A stretch of DNA of 64,000 bases from Candidatus Planktophila lacus (GCF_002288325.1 NZ_CP016780.1:1-64000); one strand, 5' to 3'. Shown: positions 10,846-20,550, numbered from the stretch's first letter. The notes: generated by a model from the letters alone, not told the origin. Made by a program: numbers and translations.

Positions 10846-12882
10846 CTTAAGATTTCGAAGCAGAACTTGAGCCACATCCAAAACCTCAACGTCGCTTTGT
10901 CGCGCAACCATTCCATCGCCAACCATCACGCGACAGAACGGACATGCAACTGCAACTTCGTCGACGCCGGTTGAAATAGCTTCGTCAACACGATTTAAAT
11001 TAATACGCGTTCCAATTTTCTCTTCCATCCACATACGTCCACCGCCACCACCGCAGCAGAATGAACGCTCCTGGTTACGTGGCATCTCAGTGATGTCGCA
11101 ACCCGATGCTTCAAGTAATTCACGTGGTGGTGCATAGATCTGATTATGACGACCCAAGTAACAAGGATCATGATAGGTAAGTTTCTGTTCGCTCTTATGT
11201 GGACTTGGCTTTAAACGCTTCTCTTTAATCAAAGTGTTAAGTAATTGAGTGTGGTGCAACATCTCAAGCTCGAAGCCACTCTGCGCGTAGTCACGACCAA
11301 TTGTTGTAAAGCAATGAGGACAGGTAACAACAACTTTCTTCTTACCCTTTGGGCGACCTGCGAATACTTCATTAAAGGTTTCGATGTTTTCGCGTGACAG
11401 GATTTGATATAGGAATTCATTGCCAGCACGACGTGCGGGATCTCCCGTACACGTCTCGCGCTTTCCAAGGACTGCGAAGTTAACACCGGCCATGTGTAGA
11501 AGTTCTGCAACAGCCTTAGTCGTTTTTTTGGCGCGTTCTTCATAGGCACCAGCACAACCAACCCAGAATAAATATTCAACTTCATCTGGCAATACACCTT
11601 CAACAACGCGAACTGGGAAATCACACTCAGCAATCCAACCTTCACGATCTTGTTTATTTGCGCCCCATGGGTTGCCGGCTTTTTCCAAGTTACGGAATGT
11701 GCCACCTAGTTCCGATGGAAACTCTGATTCAACTAATACTTGGAAGCGGCGCATATTTACGATGTGATCTACGTGTTCGATATCAACCGGGCATTCATTT
11801 ACGCAAGCACCACACATCGTGCAAGACCAAAGCACGTCAAGAGAAATAGGGGCGTTTTCACCTACTAGGGCCTCTGTTTCAACGACCTTAGCCATAGCGT
11901 GATCGCGCATCGCCATAATCAAAAGCTTTGGCGAAAGCGGTTTATCTGTATGCCAAGCAGGACATTGCGATTGGCAACGTCCGCACTCGGTACAAGAGGT
12001 CATATCGAGCAGACCCTTCCAAGAAATATCTGCCCGGTTACCTAAACCAAAGACATCATCTTCGGCAGGATCTTCAAAGTTAACTGGTTTACCGTGCGAC
12101 AACATTTCAGGCAGTGCGCCAAGTGAATTACTGCCATCGCTATTGCGCTTGTAGAAAATATTAAATGGCGCAAGGAAGCGGTGCCAGGCGATACCCATTG
12201 TGAAATTACTTGCAATAACAATGAACCAAGCCATTGATGTAACAATTTTTGCAGTGGCAACCCAAACGATCGCACTCTCCAAAGCGCTAACGCTCATTCC
12301 TTGGAAAGCTATAACAGCAGGCCAAGAGATTGCGTAATGCCAATTCCAACTTGTCTCACCAGCAAGTGCGCCTTCAAGACCGCGCAGTGCGATTACACAG
12401 AAGATAATTACAACAATTGTTGCTTCAACGTAATACGCCTTACCCATACCCGAACGAGCAAAACGGTTGAGCATGCGAAAACGTGTAACTTGGCGAATAC
12501 CAATCAAAGTAACAATTCCAACACCGGTTGCCATCGCAATAAACTCCGCGAAGAGTTCGTAAACAACCCAATGCCCAATAAACGGCAATGCAAACTCCGG
12601 ATTTAAAACCTGACCGTAAGCGGTAACCAAAGTTCCAAACAACGCACCGAAACCGATCATGACAAACCAGTGTGCAATTCCAGTTGCAGTGAAGTTGAGC
12701 ATCTTGGTGTGGCCCAAAACTTCCTTCAACATATTCTTAAAGCGCGCGCCCTGATCATTGCTGCGCGTTGGATCAGCTTGGCCCTTGCGGTAAATCCCAA
12801 TCAACTGGCGCACCCGAACCGTCGGCAGAACCAGAGCGACAACGGTGATCGTGTACGAAAGTGTGGCCAGGGCGATACGCAT
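10840..12882 (-). CDS. Membrane-anchored Fe-S oxidoreductase, EtfD/Rv0338c-like
   Basis: The 680-residue protein joins an N-terminal membrane part (several helices across about 1-230, nitrate-reductase-gamma-like) to a cytoplasmic Fe-S part. Two [4Fe-4S] motifs are CTECGRCQSQCP (Cys297/300/303/307) and CTMCGACVNECP (Cys354/357/360/364). Two cysteine-rich CCG-type domains follow, with HDPCYLGRHN and SFCCGGGGGRMW. This is the architecture of mycobacterial EtfD, which passes electrons from acyl-CoA dehydrogenases via ETF to the quinone pool; heterodisulfide reductase HdrD and glycolate oxidase GlcF share the soluble part. No etfA/etfB gene is nearby, so the partner is unproven. The gene stands alone and its promoter region is shared with the divergent dnaK operon. 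Confidence 0.85.
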   Translation of the reverse strand: MRIALATLSYTITVVALVLPTVRVRQLIGIYRKGQADPTRSNDQGARFKNMLKEVLGHTKMLNFTATGIAHWFVMIGFGALFGTLVTAYGQVLNPEFALPFIGHWVVYELFAEFIAMATGVGIVTLIGIRQVTRFRMLNRFARSGMGKAYYVEATIVVIIFCVIALRGLEGALAGETSWNWHYAISWPAVIAFQGMSVSALESAIVWVATAKIVTSMAWFIVIASNFTMGIAWHRFLAPFNIFYKRNSDGSNSLGALPEMLSHGKPVNFEDPAEDDVFGLGNRADISWKGLLDMTSCTECGRCQSQCPAWHTDKPLSPKLLIMAMRDHAMAKVVETEALVGENAPISLDVLWSCTMCGACVNECPVDIEHVDHIVNMRRFQVLVESEFPSELGGTFRNLEKAGNPWGANKQDREGWIAECDFPVRVVEGVLPDEVEYLFWVGCAGAYEERAKKTTKAVAELLHMAGVNFAVLGKRETCTGDPARRAGNEFLYQILSRENIETFNEVFAGRPKGKKKVVVTCPHCFTTIGRDYAQSGFELEMLHHTQLLNTLIKEKRLKPSPHKSEQKLTYHDPCYLGRHNQIYAPPRELLEASGCDITEMPRNQERSFCCGGGGGRMWMEEKIGTRINLNRVDEAISTGVDEVAVACPFCRVMVGDGMVARQSDVEVLDVAQVLLRNLKN

Positions 12883-12949
12883 AACGCGAGGTTACCGAGC
12901 GGGGCGGGAATAAGCAGGCAGGCCGAGGAGTTATACGGGATGCCCCAAC

Positions 12950-12970
12950 CTTGAGTCGCACCTACTCAAC
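12950..12970. promoter_or_regulatory. HAIR operator 1 (HspR binding site)
   Basis: CTTGAGT-N7-ACTCAAC matches the HspR-associated inverted repeat CTTGAGT-N7-ACTCAAG at 13 of 14 defined positions. It lies about 100 bases upstream of dnaK, whose operon ends with hspR. In Streptomyces and mycobacteria HspR represses this operon through such sites, with DnaK as co-repressor. Confidence 0.9.
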
Positions 12971-12972
12971 CT

Positions 12973-12993
12973 TTTGAGTAAGATGGACTCAGG
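12973..12993. promoter_or_regulatory. HAIR operator 2 (imperfect), overlapping dnaK promoter
   Basis: TTTGAGT-N7-ACTCAGG repeats the HAIR pattern 23 bases downstream of the first, with weaker arms (TTGAGT and ACTCA retained). A TAAGAT at 12979-12984, a plausible -10 element, falls in its spacer, so HspR bound here would block polymerase. About two helical turns separate the centres, which would favour co-operative binding; that is inference. Confidence 0.7.
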
Positions 12994-13067
12994 TTAGAGC
13001 AGCCTCAACCCCAGATCGGGCTTGAGATGAGCTAACAAGCTAAGAAACGTAAAAAGGAGCAATACAT

Positions 13068-14897
13068 ATGGCTAGAGCAGTCGGAATCGACCTCGGAACT
13101 ACAAATAGCTGCGTATCGGTACTTGAAGGTGGAGAGCCAACAGTTATCGCAAACGCAGAAGGCGCTCGCACAACCCCATCGATCGTCGCCTTCGCAAAGA
13201 ATGGCGAAGTCCTCGTCGGTGAAGTTGCTAAGCGTCAATCGGTGACAAACGTTGAACGCACAATCCGTTCCGTTAAGCGTCACATGGGTACTAACTGGAC
13301 TATCGATATCGATGGCAAAAAGTACACACCACAAGAAATTTCTGCACGTATTCTGCAAAAGCTAAAGCGCGATGCTGAGGCTTACCTAGGTGAAACCGTT
13401 ACAGATGCAGTTATTACTGTTCCTGCTTACTTCTCTGATGCAGAACGTCAAGCAACAAAAGAAGCCGGCGAAATTGCGGGCCTCAATGTTCTTCGCATTA
13501 TCAACGAACCAACTGCAGCAGCGCTCGCATACGGTCTTGATAAAGCAGATCAAGAACAAACAATTCTCGTATTCGACTTAGGTGGCGGAACGTTCGACGT
13601 TTCACTTCTTGAAATCGGCGATGGCGTTGTTGAAGTTAAAGCAACCGCTGGTGATAACCACCTCGGTGGCGATGACTGGGATCAAGCACTCGTTGATCAC
13701 TTGGTACAAACATTCGGTTCTAAGAACGGAATAGATTTAACCAAGGACAAGATGGCGATGCAGCGCGTTCGCGAAGCAGCTGAAAAAGCGAAGATCGAAC
13801 TCTCATCTTCACAGCAAGCTTCAGTTAACTTGCCTTACATCACTGTTGATGCAGAGAAGAATCCACTCTTCCTTGACGAAACAATTACACGTGCACAATT
13901 CCAAACACTTACTGCACCACTTCTAGATCGTTGCAAGAAGCCATTCCAGCAAGTTCTTAAGGATTCTGGAATCGCAATCGGCAATATCAAGAGCGTTGTT
14001 CTTGTTGGCGGTTCAACTCGTATGCCAGCGGTCGTTGATCTAGTTCGCGATCTAACCGGCGGAAAAGAGCCAAATAAGGGCGTAAACCCTGATGAAGTTG
14101 TTGCAGTTGGTGCATCACTTCAAGCCGGTGTTCTTAAGGGTGAAGTTAAAGATGTTCTCCTTCTCGATGTCACACCGCTAACACTTGGTATTGAAACCAA
14201 GGGTGGAGTTATGACCAAGATGATCGAGCGCAACACAACTATCCCTACAAAGCGCAGCGAAATCTTTACAACCGCTGATGACAATCAGCCTGCTGTTCAG
14301 ATCCAGGTTTACCAGGGCGAGCGTGAAATGGCTGCTTACAACAAGAAGCTAGGTATGTTCGAACTAACCGGAATTGCTCCAGCCCCACGCGGAGTTCCAC
14401 AAGTTGAAGTTACCTTCGACATCGACGCTAACGGAATCGTTCACGTTGGTGCAAAGGATCTAGCAACCGGAAAAGAACAATCAGTCACAATCAGCGGTGG
14501 CTCATCCCTTTCAAAGGAAGAGATTGATCGCATGATGGCAGATGCTGAAGCTCACGCGGCAGAAGATGCACAGCGTAAGGAAGAAGCAGAGATCCGAAAC
14601 AACGGAGACTCACTTGTCTACCAGACTGAAAAGTTCATTGCGGATAACGCAGAAAAACTTTCAGAAGGCGAAGCAGCTGAGAAGAAGACCGAAGTTGAGG
14701 CAGCACTTGCTGAACTTAAGACTTCACTCGGTGGCGCAAACTTCGAAGCAATTAAGTCAAACACTGAAAAGGTTGCAACGCTTAGCCAAGCACTTGGTTC
14801 AGCGATGTATGCCGCAGCAGGAGCCGCAACCGGTGACGGTGCAGCAACTGAAGATGGTGTTGAAGACGCTGAAGTAATCGACGAAGGCAAGGAATAA
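13068..14897 (+). CDS. dnaK: Chaperone DnaK (Hsp70)
   Basis: ATP-driven Hsp70 that binds unfolded segments, helped by DnaJ and GrpE. The 609-residue protein begins with the ATPase motif [10 protein letters not shown]. It has the phosphate loop [10 protein letters not shown], the adenosine motif VGGSTRMP, and the substrate domain with [14 protein letters not shown]. The C-terminal tail is acidic and alanine-rich, ending [16 protein letters not shown] at 13054-13059 marks the ATG. It is the first gene of dnaK-grpE-dnaJ-hspR, separated from grpE by 2 bases. Two HAIR sites upstream indicate HspR repression. Confidence 0.99.
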   Translation: MARAVGIDLGTTNSCVSVLEGGEPTVIANAEGARTTPSIVAFAKNGEVLVGEVAKRQSVTNVERTIRSVKRHMGTNWTIDIDGKKYTPQEISARILQKLKRDAEAYLGETVTDAVITVPAYFSDAERQATKEAGEIAGLNVLRIINEPTAAALAYGLDKADQEQTILVFDLGGGTFDVSLLEIGDGVVEVKATAGDNHLGGDDWDQALVDHLVQTFGSKNGIDLTKDKMAMQRVREAAEKAKIELSSSQQASVNLPYITVDAEKNPLFLDETITRAQFQTLTAPLLDRCKKPFQQVLKDSGIAIGNIKSVVLVGGSTRMPAVVDLVRDLTGGKEPNKGVNPDEVVAVGASLQAGVLKGEVKDVLLLDVTPLTLGIETKGGVMTKMIERNTTIPTKRSEIFTTADDNQPAVQIQVYQGEREMAAYNKKLGMFELTGIAPAPRGVPQVEVTFDIDANGIVHVGAKDLATGKEQSVTISGGSSLSKEEIDRMMADAEAHAAEDAQRKEEAEIRNNGDSLVYQTEKFIADNAEKLSEGEAAEKKTEVEAALAELKTSLGGANFEAIKSNTEKVATLSQALGSAMYAAAGAATGDGAATEDGVEDAEVIDEGKE

Positions 14898-14899
14898 GA

Positions 14900-15409
14900 G
14901 TGACAGAGCAAACAACTTCTGAAGTTGTTGAGCCTGTTGAAGAAGTAAACGATGCAGTGGAGGCTGCCCCGGATCAGGAGACTGATCCGGTGGCAGTGCT
15001 CACCGCTGATTTACAACGACTTCAGGCCGAATACGCCAACTACCGCAAACGTGTAGAACGCGATCGCGCACTTGCTCACGAGCTAGCGATTGGTGGAGTT
15101 TTAACCGAACTCCTTGCAACTCTCGATGACATTGCCCGCGCAACCGAACACGGCGAACTGACAGGCGGATTTAAATCTGTTGCAGATCAAATTGCAGCAG
15201 TGACAACCCGCCTTGGCTTAGAAAAGTACGGCACCGCCGGTGAGGAATTTGATCCACAAATTCACGAAGCCCTTCTGCATGACACAAGTGCAGATGTAAA
15301 GGTGCCGACTGCAACAAAGATTTTGCAGCCTGGATATAAATTTAAAGAACGTATCTTGCGCCCTGCTCGCGTTGCAGTTACCGATCCAGCCGAAACGCCT
15401 GCGGAGTAA
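14900..15409 (+). CDS. grpE: Nucleotide exchange factor GrpE
   Basis: GrpE releases ADP from DnaK. The 169-residue protein has an acidic disordered N-terminus (about 1-30) and a long helix with LQAEYANYRKRVERD. The beta-domain contains FDPQIHEALL and ends with GYKFKERILRPARVAV, the family signature. The start is GTG, two bases after the dnaK stop, consistent with coupled translation. Confidence 0.97.
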   Translation: MTEQTTSEVVEPVEEVNDAVEAAPDQETDPVAVLTADLQRLQAEYANYRKRVERDRALAHELAIGGVLTELLATLDDIARATEHGELTGGFKSVADQIAAVTTRLGLEKYGTAGEEFDPQIHEALLHDTSADVKVPTATKILQPGYKFKERILRPARVAVTDPAETPAE

Positions 15410-15418
15410 TTACTTTCC

Positions 15419-16342
15419 ATGGCCGCTAAAGACCTTTACGAAAAGGATTTCTACAAGATCCTCGGAGTTGGCAAATCTGCCAGCGGCGATGAGATCAAGA
15501 AAAAATACCGTTCTTTAGCGCGCGAACTTCACCCTGATAAAACAAAAGGTGATGCTGCTCTTGAAGAGAAGTTCAAAGCTGTCTCTGAGGCTTACGACAT
15601 CTTGTCTGATGGAAAAAAGCGCGCGGAGTACGACCAAGCGCGTGACATGTTTGAACGTGGCGGCATGCGCGCACCACAAGGTGGACAAAATTTCCAAGGT
15701 GGAGATTTCTCCGACATCTTCGGTGGCGGCAATCCTCAAGATATCTTCGCTAACTTATTTGGTGGCGGCGGCCGACGCGGCCCGCGTAAGGGACAAGATC
15801 TTCAAACCGAAGCAACAATTACCTTTAAAGAAGCGGCTTTTGGTACAACTTTAGAACTTCGTTTATCTGCAGATGGTGGACCCTCACAAACTATTTCAGC
15901 GCGTGTTCCTGCTGGTGTTAACGATGGCGCAAAGATTCGCGTCAAAGGTAAAGGTTCTAAAGGCGAAGCGGGTCCAGGCGATCTATTTATCTTGCTACAT
16001 GTAAAGCCCCACGCTGTTTTTTCACGCAAGGGAGAGAACATTGCACTAACCGTGCCAGTTACATTTACTGAAGCAGCACTTGGCGGAGATATAAAAGTTC
16101 CAACACTTACTGGTGATGAAGTCACCTTACGTATTGCACCAGGAACTTCCAATGGTCGCGTACTTCGCGTTAAAGGCCGCGGAATCACAAAAGGCGCAAC
16201 TGTTGGAGATTTACTAGTAACTATTGAAGTACAAGTTCCACAACGCGTTGAAGGTGAAGCACTTGATGCGCTAAAGAAATATGCAGAAGCAACTGCTGAT
16301 CAAGAAGTGCGTAAAGAATTTAACACAAAGGCCTTGCAATGA
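15419..16342 (+). CDS. dnaJ: J-domain co-chaperone without zinc finger (DnaJ/CbpA-like)
   Basis: The 307-residue protein has a J domain with HPD at 38-40, a Gly/Phe-rich linker (about 85-125, GGGNPQDIFANLFGGGGRRG), and the two beta-barrel substrate domains. The four CxxCxGxG zinc-binding repeats of classical DnaJ are absent: the linker runs straight into QDLQTEATITF. It is therefore a class II (CbpA-like) form, although it sits where most actinobacteria carry the zinc-finger DnaJ1. It probably works with DnaK from the same operon. The gene overlaps hspR by 4 bases (ATGA). Confidence 0.95.
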   Translation: MAAKDLYEKDFYKILGVGKSASGDEIKKKYRSLARELHPDKTKGDAALEEKFKAVSEAYDILSDGKKRAEYDQARDMFERGGMRAPQGGQNFQGGDFSDIFGGGNPQDIFANLFGGGGRRGPRKGQDLQTEATITFKEAAFGTTLELRLSADGGPSQTISARVPAGVNDGAKIRVKGKGSKGEAGPGDLFILLHVKPHAVFSRKGENIALTVPVTFTEAALGGDIKVPTLTGDEVTLRIAPGTSNGRVLRVKGRGITKGATVGDLLVTIEVQVPQRVEGEALDALKKYAEATADQEVRKEFNTKALQ

Positions 16343-16734
16343 GCGACAAAGAAAATTTAGATAACCAGCAACCGGATGACGAAGCAGGTTTATACGTCAT
16401 CTCTGTCGCTGCCGAACTTTCAGGTCTGCACCCACAAACCCTTCGCCAATACGATCGCTTAGGTTTAGTTTCACCAAATCGAACAGTGGGTCGCAACCGT
16501 CGCTATTCACTTCGCGATATTGCTTCTCTTCGTATGGTGCAACGCTTAACAGGTGAAGGCATCAATCACGCCGGAATTAAGCGAATCATCGAACTTGAAT
16601 CTGCAATGGCAAATATGGCAATTGAGGTCGCGCAACTTCGCATCGAAGTAGATGCGCTTCTGAAGGAAAATCCACCGAAAGCGCTTGCTACACGGAAGAA
16701 GAACGAAGTTATTGTCTACGAGGATGAGAACTAA
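16339..16734 (+). CDS. hspR: Heat-shock repressor HspR (MerR family)
   Basis: The 131-residue MerR-type regulator has a helix-turn-helix in VISVAAELSGLHPQTLRQYD and the wing RTVGRNRRYS, followed by a short coiled region. HspR represses its own operon by binding HAIR repeats; two lie upstream of dnaK here. It overlaps the dnaJ stop by 4 bases and ends 4 bases into the convergent DUF1501 gene. Confidence 0.95.
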   Translation: MSDKENLDNQQPDDEAGLYVISVAAELSGLHPQTLRQYDRLGLVSPNRTVGRNRRYSLRDIASLRMVQRLTGEGINHAGIKRIIELESAMANMAIEVAQLRIEVDALLKENPPKALATRKKNEVIVYEDEN

Positions 16735-17999
16735 GCGCTCTTAAAAGCGTTAACTCTTCCCTTCCAATTACTTAAAGTCTTTTCTGCCGGAGATTGCAAG
16801 ACTTTCTCCAAAACAGTTGCATAAACATCTCTAAAATCTGTAGTAACCGCTAAATCACCATCAATAAGTTTTGTCAGCGATGGTTGATCACCATAGAAAC
16901 CACCTTGTACGCGATCTCCAATCAAAAACATTGGGCCGGCAGTTCCATGATCTGTACCGTCTGAACCATTTGCCTGAACACGTCTTCCGAATTCGCTGTA
17001 GATCATCACAGTTACATCTTTATCTCGCCCAGATGGTTTTAACTGGCTCAGGAATCTTGTGATGCTCTCCGAAACCGTGCCGAGCAAGAGCGCCTGTGCA
17101 TTCGCTTCATTGGCATGGGTATCAAATCCACCTAAAGAGACCGACCAAACTTTTGTCGGCGAACCTGCCGCAATTAACTTAGAGACAATATTTAATTGTT
17201 GACTTAGGTTTGAATCTCCGCCTGCGTTGCCTCCAGAAATCGTGGGTAAATCATCGGCAAGTGGCGCAGGTTTAACTAGAACAGATGTGATATTTCCTGA
17301 GACGCTAAACAAATTGCGCATTGAAGTAGCTGCTGCGGCAAGTAGCGGAGAGTCTTTCTGCGACGGAGCGGACAATCTTGAAAATGCCTTTGCCATCGCA
17401 CCTCCAGGAATGATTAATCCACCAAGTGGCAGCGCTGAACCGCTTTGCTTCTTTCCCGCAAGAAGTGGAGGAAGAACCGAGCCCAAACTTATTGAAGTCA
17501 GTGGATCAATTGGCTGTGTATCTAACCAACGCCCCAACCATCCCGTGTTTAAATGGTTCTGAGGTGAACCGCTCTGCCAAATTGCCATAGATGAGAAATG
17601 AGAACGGTCAGGCTTTGGATAACCAACACCGCGGACGATGGCAACCTTCTTCTCATCCCATAACTTCTTAACTCCAACCATTGAGGCGTTAAGTGCTAGA
17701 TCATCTGACAGCGGCAACAAAGTCTCTGGTTTGTAATTTAAATCAGGGCGCGCAGAATAGTAAGCAGGATCCTTATATGGAATTACAGTATTTAAACCAT
17801 CGTTACCACCGTAAAGAGTGACTACAACCAAAATTGGTGTACCTGGGGCGAGCGGTCGTGTGATCGCGGCGTTAGCAACATCGTCTAGAGATAGAACTGA
17901 AGAAGCAACCGCTGTTGCACCCGAGTACTTTAAAAATTGTCGGCGCGTAACAGTGCGCATTCCCAGTTGTTCGCAGGACATTGTCGGTTTTTCGTTCAT
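16731..17999 (-). CDS. DUF1501 protein, Tat-exported
   Basis: The 422-residue protein belongs to DUF1501, an alkaline-phosphatase-superfamily-like family of unknown substrate. A twin-arginine signal is visible near the N-terminus: TRRQFLK, then a hydrophobic run ending at a likely VANAA cleavage site near residue 45. This predicts folded export by Tat, possibly with a bound metal. Core motifs include GGNDGLNTVIPY and EFGRRVQANGSDGTDHG. It follows the DUF1800 gene with a 4-base overlap, so the two are co-translated. This pairing recurs widely in bacteria, and no reaction is established for it. Confidence 0.9.
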   Translation of the reverse strand: MNEKPTMSCEQLGMRTVTRRQFLKYSGATAVASSVLSLDDVANAAITRPLAPGTPILVVVTLYGGNDGLNTVIPYKDPAYYSARPDLNYKPETLLPLSDDLALNASMVGVKKLWDEKKVAIVRGVGYPKPDRSHFSSMAIWQSGSPQNHLNTGWLGRWLDTQPIDPLTSISLGSVLPPLLAGKKQSGSALPLGGLIIPGGAMAKAFSRLSAPSQKDSPLLAAAATSMRNLFSVSGNITSVLVKPAPLADDLPTISGGNAGGDSNLSQQLNIVSKLIAAGSPTKVWSVSLGGFDTHANEANAQALLLGTVSESITRFLSQLKPSGRDKDVTVMIYSEFGRRVQANGSDGTDHGTAGPMFLIGDRVQGGFYGDQPSLTKLIDGDLAVTTDFRDVYATVLEKVLQSPAEKTLSNWKGRVNAFKSA

Positions 18000-19288
18000 A
18001 CACTCACCACATATTCCGGGCTACAGATTGCTAAAGTAATTAGACGTTGCGGATTATCACGAACTTCACGTAAAGCAAAAGTTGTCCGTGGACTCCATTC
18101 GACAACACCCAATAGATCTGCGAGGTAATTAACTCGTCTTTCCGGCGCCAATTCGATCAGCGCAGTTAATTTCGCCTGGCCTGATAGCCATGTTGCGAAA
18201 GCGATTCGGAACTGGGCGCTTGCAGAACTCAACCACGCCTCATCAACTGGCCAACCACCTACATTTGGTGGAGATAGCGGAATCTGCGCGAGCTTATCTA
18301 AATAGCCATTTAACTTTGAAAATGATGGGAGAAGAGATGGTGTTAATTCAAGTGCGCGACATACCGCAACAAACCACTCGACCGGCGACTTAACCATCGA
18401 GTTCTCAGAACTAGCAACATCACCCGAGGATATAAAAGCGGCAACCAGCTTTGATATATCTCGTTGTGAGAATGCACTTATGGCCGCATGGCTAACTGGT
18501 AGTGGATTAGCCGAAGATATAAACCGGTACCAAACTCTTTCAGCGATAAACTTTGCGCAATTTTCCTGATCCACCAAATGGCTAATTACTTGATCTGGAG
18601 TGAAAACTCCGGTCTTACCTAAAACCGTTACTGCGCCAGCATCTCTGCGTCGCGGATTGAGAACGATCTTTCCTGTGCTTCGAACCATCTGATAACCAGT
18701 AAAGGCGCGAGCCAGCTCCTTAACATCTGTTTCGGTGTAACGATTTACCCCAAGAACAAATAGCTCCATCATTTCGCGAGATAGGTTTTCATTAGGCGCC
18801 TTAACAGTGTTTTCACCGCCATCAAGCCATATCTGAAGCGCTCCATCTGCAAACATCTCTTGCGAGAATTTACGAAAATCACCCAACGCGTTACGTCTAA
18901 AAGTCTCTAGTTGATTAAACATCGGCAAGGCGTAATTAACTTTGCCAATTGATGTTGCCCAATGCCCGTGCCAAAACCAAATCAACTTCTCTTGTAGTTG
19001 ATTATCACCTTGCACCATTTGATCGAGCCACCACAGAACTAAAATCTGATTTTGATTTCTTAACGCTTTCGAAAACTCTAAAACATCTGGGCTATTTGCT
19101 TCGGGGCGCTTACCGAGATCAAGCATCACAGGAGCAGGAAGTACTGAACCGGTGCGCGAAGTGTTTGATATCAACTCTGACTTTTTAGCGCCAACTCCAG
19201 CGTTCAGTGCAGCAGAGAATTCTCCAGGCTTAGGCCCAAATCCAAAGCGATGGAAGAGGCGCGCTGTTTCTAAACGCTGCTGATTCAT
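17996..19288 (-). CDS. DUF1800 protein
   Basis: The 430-residue protein is recognisable as DUF1800 by its N-terminus (RLFHRFGFGPKPGEF), the central WWLDQM and WFWHGHWATS segments, and ENLSREMMELFVLG. The biochemical role of the family is unknown. No signal peptide or membrane helix is evident, unlike its DUF1501 partner, so it may stay in the cytoplasm or travel with the Tat-exported partner; the latter is inference. It is the first gene of the two-gene minus-strand operon, divergent from pyrE with only 44 bases between. Confidence 0.9.
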   Translation of the reverse strand: MNQQRLETARLFHRFGFGPKPGEFSAALNAGVGAKKSELISNTSRTGSVLPAPVMLDLGKRPEANSPDVLEFSKALRNQNQILVLWWLDQMVQGDNQLQEKLIWFWHGHWATSIGKVNYALPMFNQLETFRRNALGDFRKFSQEMFADGALQIWLDGGENTVKAPNENLSREMMELFVLGVNRYTETDVKELARAFTGYQMVRSTGKIVLNPRRRDAGAVTVLGKTGVFTPDQVISHLVDQENCAKFIAERVWYRFISSANPLPVSHAAISAFSQRDISKLVAAFISSGDVASSENSMVKSPVEWFVAVCRALELTPSLLPSFSKLNGYLDKLAQIPLSPPNVGGWPVDEAWLSSASAQFRIAFATWLSGQAKLTALIELAPERRVNYLADLLGVVEWSPRTTFALREVRDNPQRLITLAICSPEYVVSV

Positions 19289-19332
19289 GTTGTGAGAGTA
19301 GGTCTATTGGGTTAACAATGTAAGGTTGCCAC

Positions 19333-19866
19333 ATGAACTCACACGAACTTCTCCGAGAAGAGATCAAAAATAAAGCCGTTGTTCACGGAAAAGTCATACT
19401 TTCATCCGGAAAAGAAGCCGATTACTACGTAGACCTTCGTCGTGTAACACTCGATCATGTCGCCGCTCCACTTGTCGGCGAAGTAATGCTTGAACTAACC
19501 AAAGATCTTGATTACGAGGCAGTTGGCGGTTTAACGCTCGGCGCAGATCCTGTTGCGACCGCGATGATGCATGTAGCTGCGCGCAACGGCAAGAAAATTA
19601 ACTCGTTCGTAGTTCGCAAGGCTGAAAAAGCCCACGGCTTGCAACGCCGCATTGAAGGCCCAGATGTTGTTGGCAAGCGCGTCTTAGCTGTTGAAGATAC
19701 TTCAACAACCGGCGGTTCTGTATTAACGGCAGTTGAAGCCCTTAAAGAAGCTGGCGCAATTGTGGTTGGCGTTGCCGTAATCGTAGAACGCGGCGCAAAG
19801 CAAGCGATCATTGATGCTGGATACGAATACCGCGCAGCATTTCAACCCGCAGATTTAGGTCTTTAA
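19333..19866 (+). CDS. pyrE: Orotate phosphoribosyltransferase
   Basis: PyrE joins orotate to PRPP to give OMP in pyrimidine synthesis. The 177-residue protein has the PRPP-binding motif VLAVEDTSTTGGS and the flexible-loop region VRKAEKAHGLQRRIEG. It also has the short N-terminal strand VILSSGKEADYYVDLRR typical of PyrE. The length is normal for the short actinobacterial form. It is not clustered with other pyr genes. Confidence 0.96.
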   Translation: MNSHELLREEIKNKAVVHGKVILSSGKEADYYVDLRRVTLDHVAAPLVGEVMLELTKDLDYEAVGGLTLGADPVATAMMHVAARNGKKINSFVVRKAEKAHGLQRRIEGPDVVGKRVLAVEDTSTTGGSVLTAVEALKEAGAIVVGVAVIVERGAKQAIIDAGYEYRAAFQPADLGL

Positions 19867-19870
19867 GGAA

Positions 19871-20527
19871 TTAACTTAAATGGCGTTTAGTGCGCCATTC
19901 GCGCAGAATTTCTAGCGCAACCGGCAAGACGCTTATCGCAATAATCAAACCAACTATTGGAAGCAGATATTTATCAACGCTTCCCTCGATACGTTCGCCT
20001 AGAAAAAAGCCCAAGCCAATTACCGATTGCGTCCAAATAACTGCGCCAACTACGTTCCAGAGGAAGAATTTCTTTGCAGGCACTCCCACAATTCCGCACA
20101 TCGGATTTATCAACGTTCTTACAAATGGAATAAAGCGCGCTAAAACCAAAGCCTTACCGGTGCCATATTTATTTAGCCATTTCTGCGTTGCTTGCACTTT
20201 CTTCTGATTAAAAATGCGGCCATCGGGGCGATCAAAGAGCTTTACCCCGTATTTTGCGCCAATCCAGTAGCCAGTCTGTGATCCGATAATTGCAACAAGC
20301 GGTGCTGCAATTAATAACGAAATGATCTCAATTTGCACACCATCGAAGACTTTTGCAGCCGCACCCGAAGCGCCGACACCTGCTAGAAATAAAAGTGAGT
20401 CTCCTGGGAAGAATAAACCGATCAATAAACCAGTTTCCATAAAAATTATGGCGAGAATGCCTATTAGGCCAAGTGTTGAAATTATCGAATGCGCATCAAA
20501 GAGATTAACCGTTTGGGAAAAATGCAT
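19871..20527 (-). CDS. DedA family membrane protein
   Basis: The 218-residue integral membrane protein has the DedA/SNARE-associated core: ETGLLIGLFFPGDSLL, the re-entrant GxxxG-rich segment, and FIPFVRTLINPMCGIVGVP. DedA proteins include undecaprenyl-phosphate and phospholipid flippases needed for envelope upkeep. The ATG at 20527 is chosen because the frame upstream runs into the divergent GH32 gene and has no family-like sequence. It ends 4 bases after the convergent pyrE stop. Confidence 0.9.
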   Translation of the reverse strand: MHFSQTVNLFDAHSIISTLGLIGILAIIFMETGLLIGLFFPGDSLLFLAGVGASGAAAKVFDGVQIEIISLLIAAPLVAIIGSQTGYWIGAKYGVKLFDRPDGRIFNQKKVQATQKWLNKYGTGKALVLARFIPFVRTLINPMCGIVGVPAKKFFLWNVVGAVIWTQSVIGLGFFLGERIEGSVDKYLLPIVGLIIAISVLPVALEILREWRTKRHLS

Positions 20528-20550
20528 ACCTAGAGGATAAGGTACGCGCC

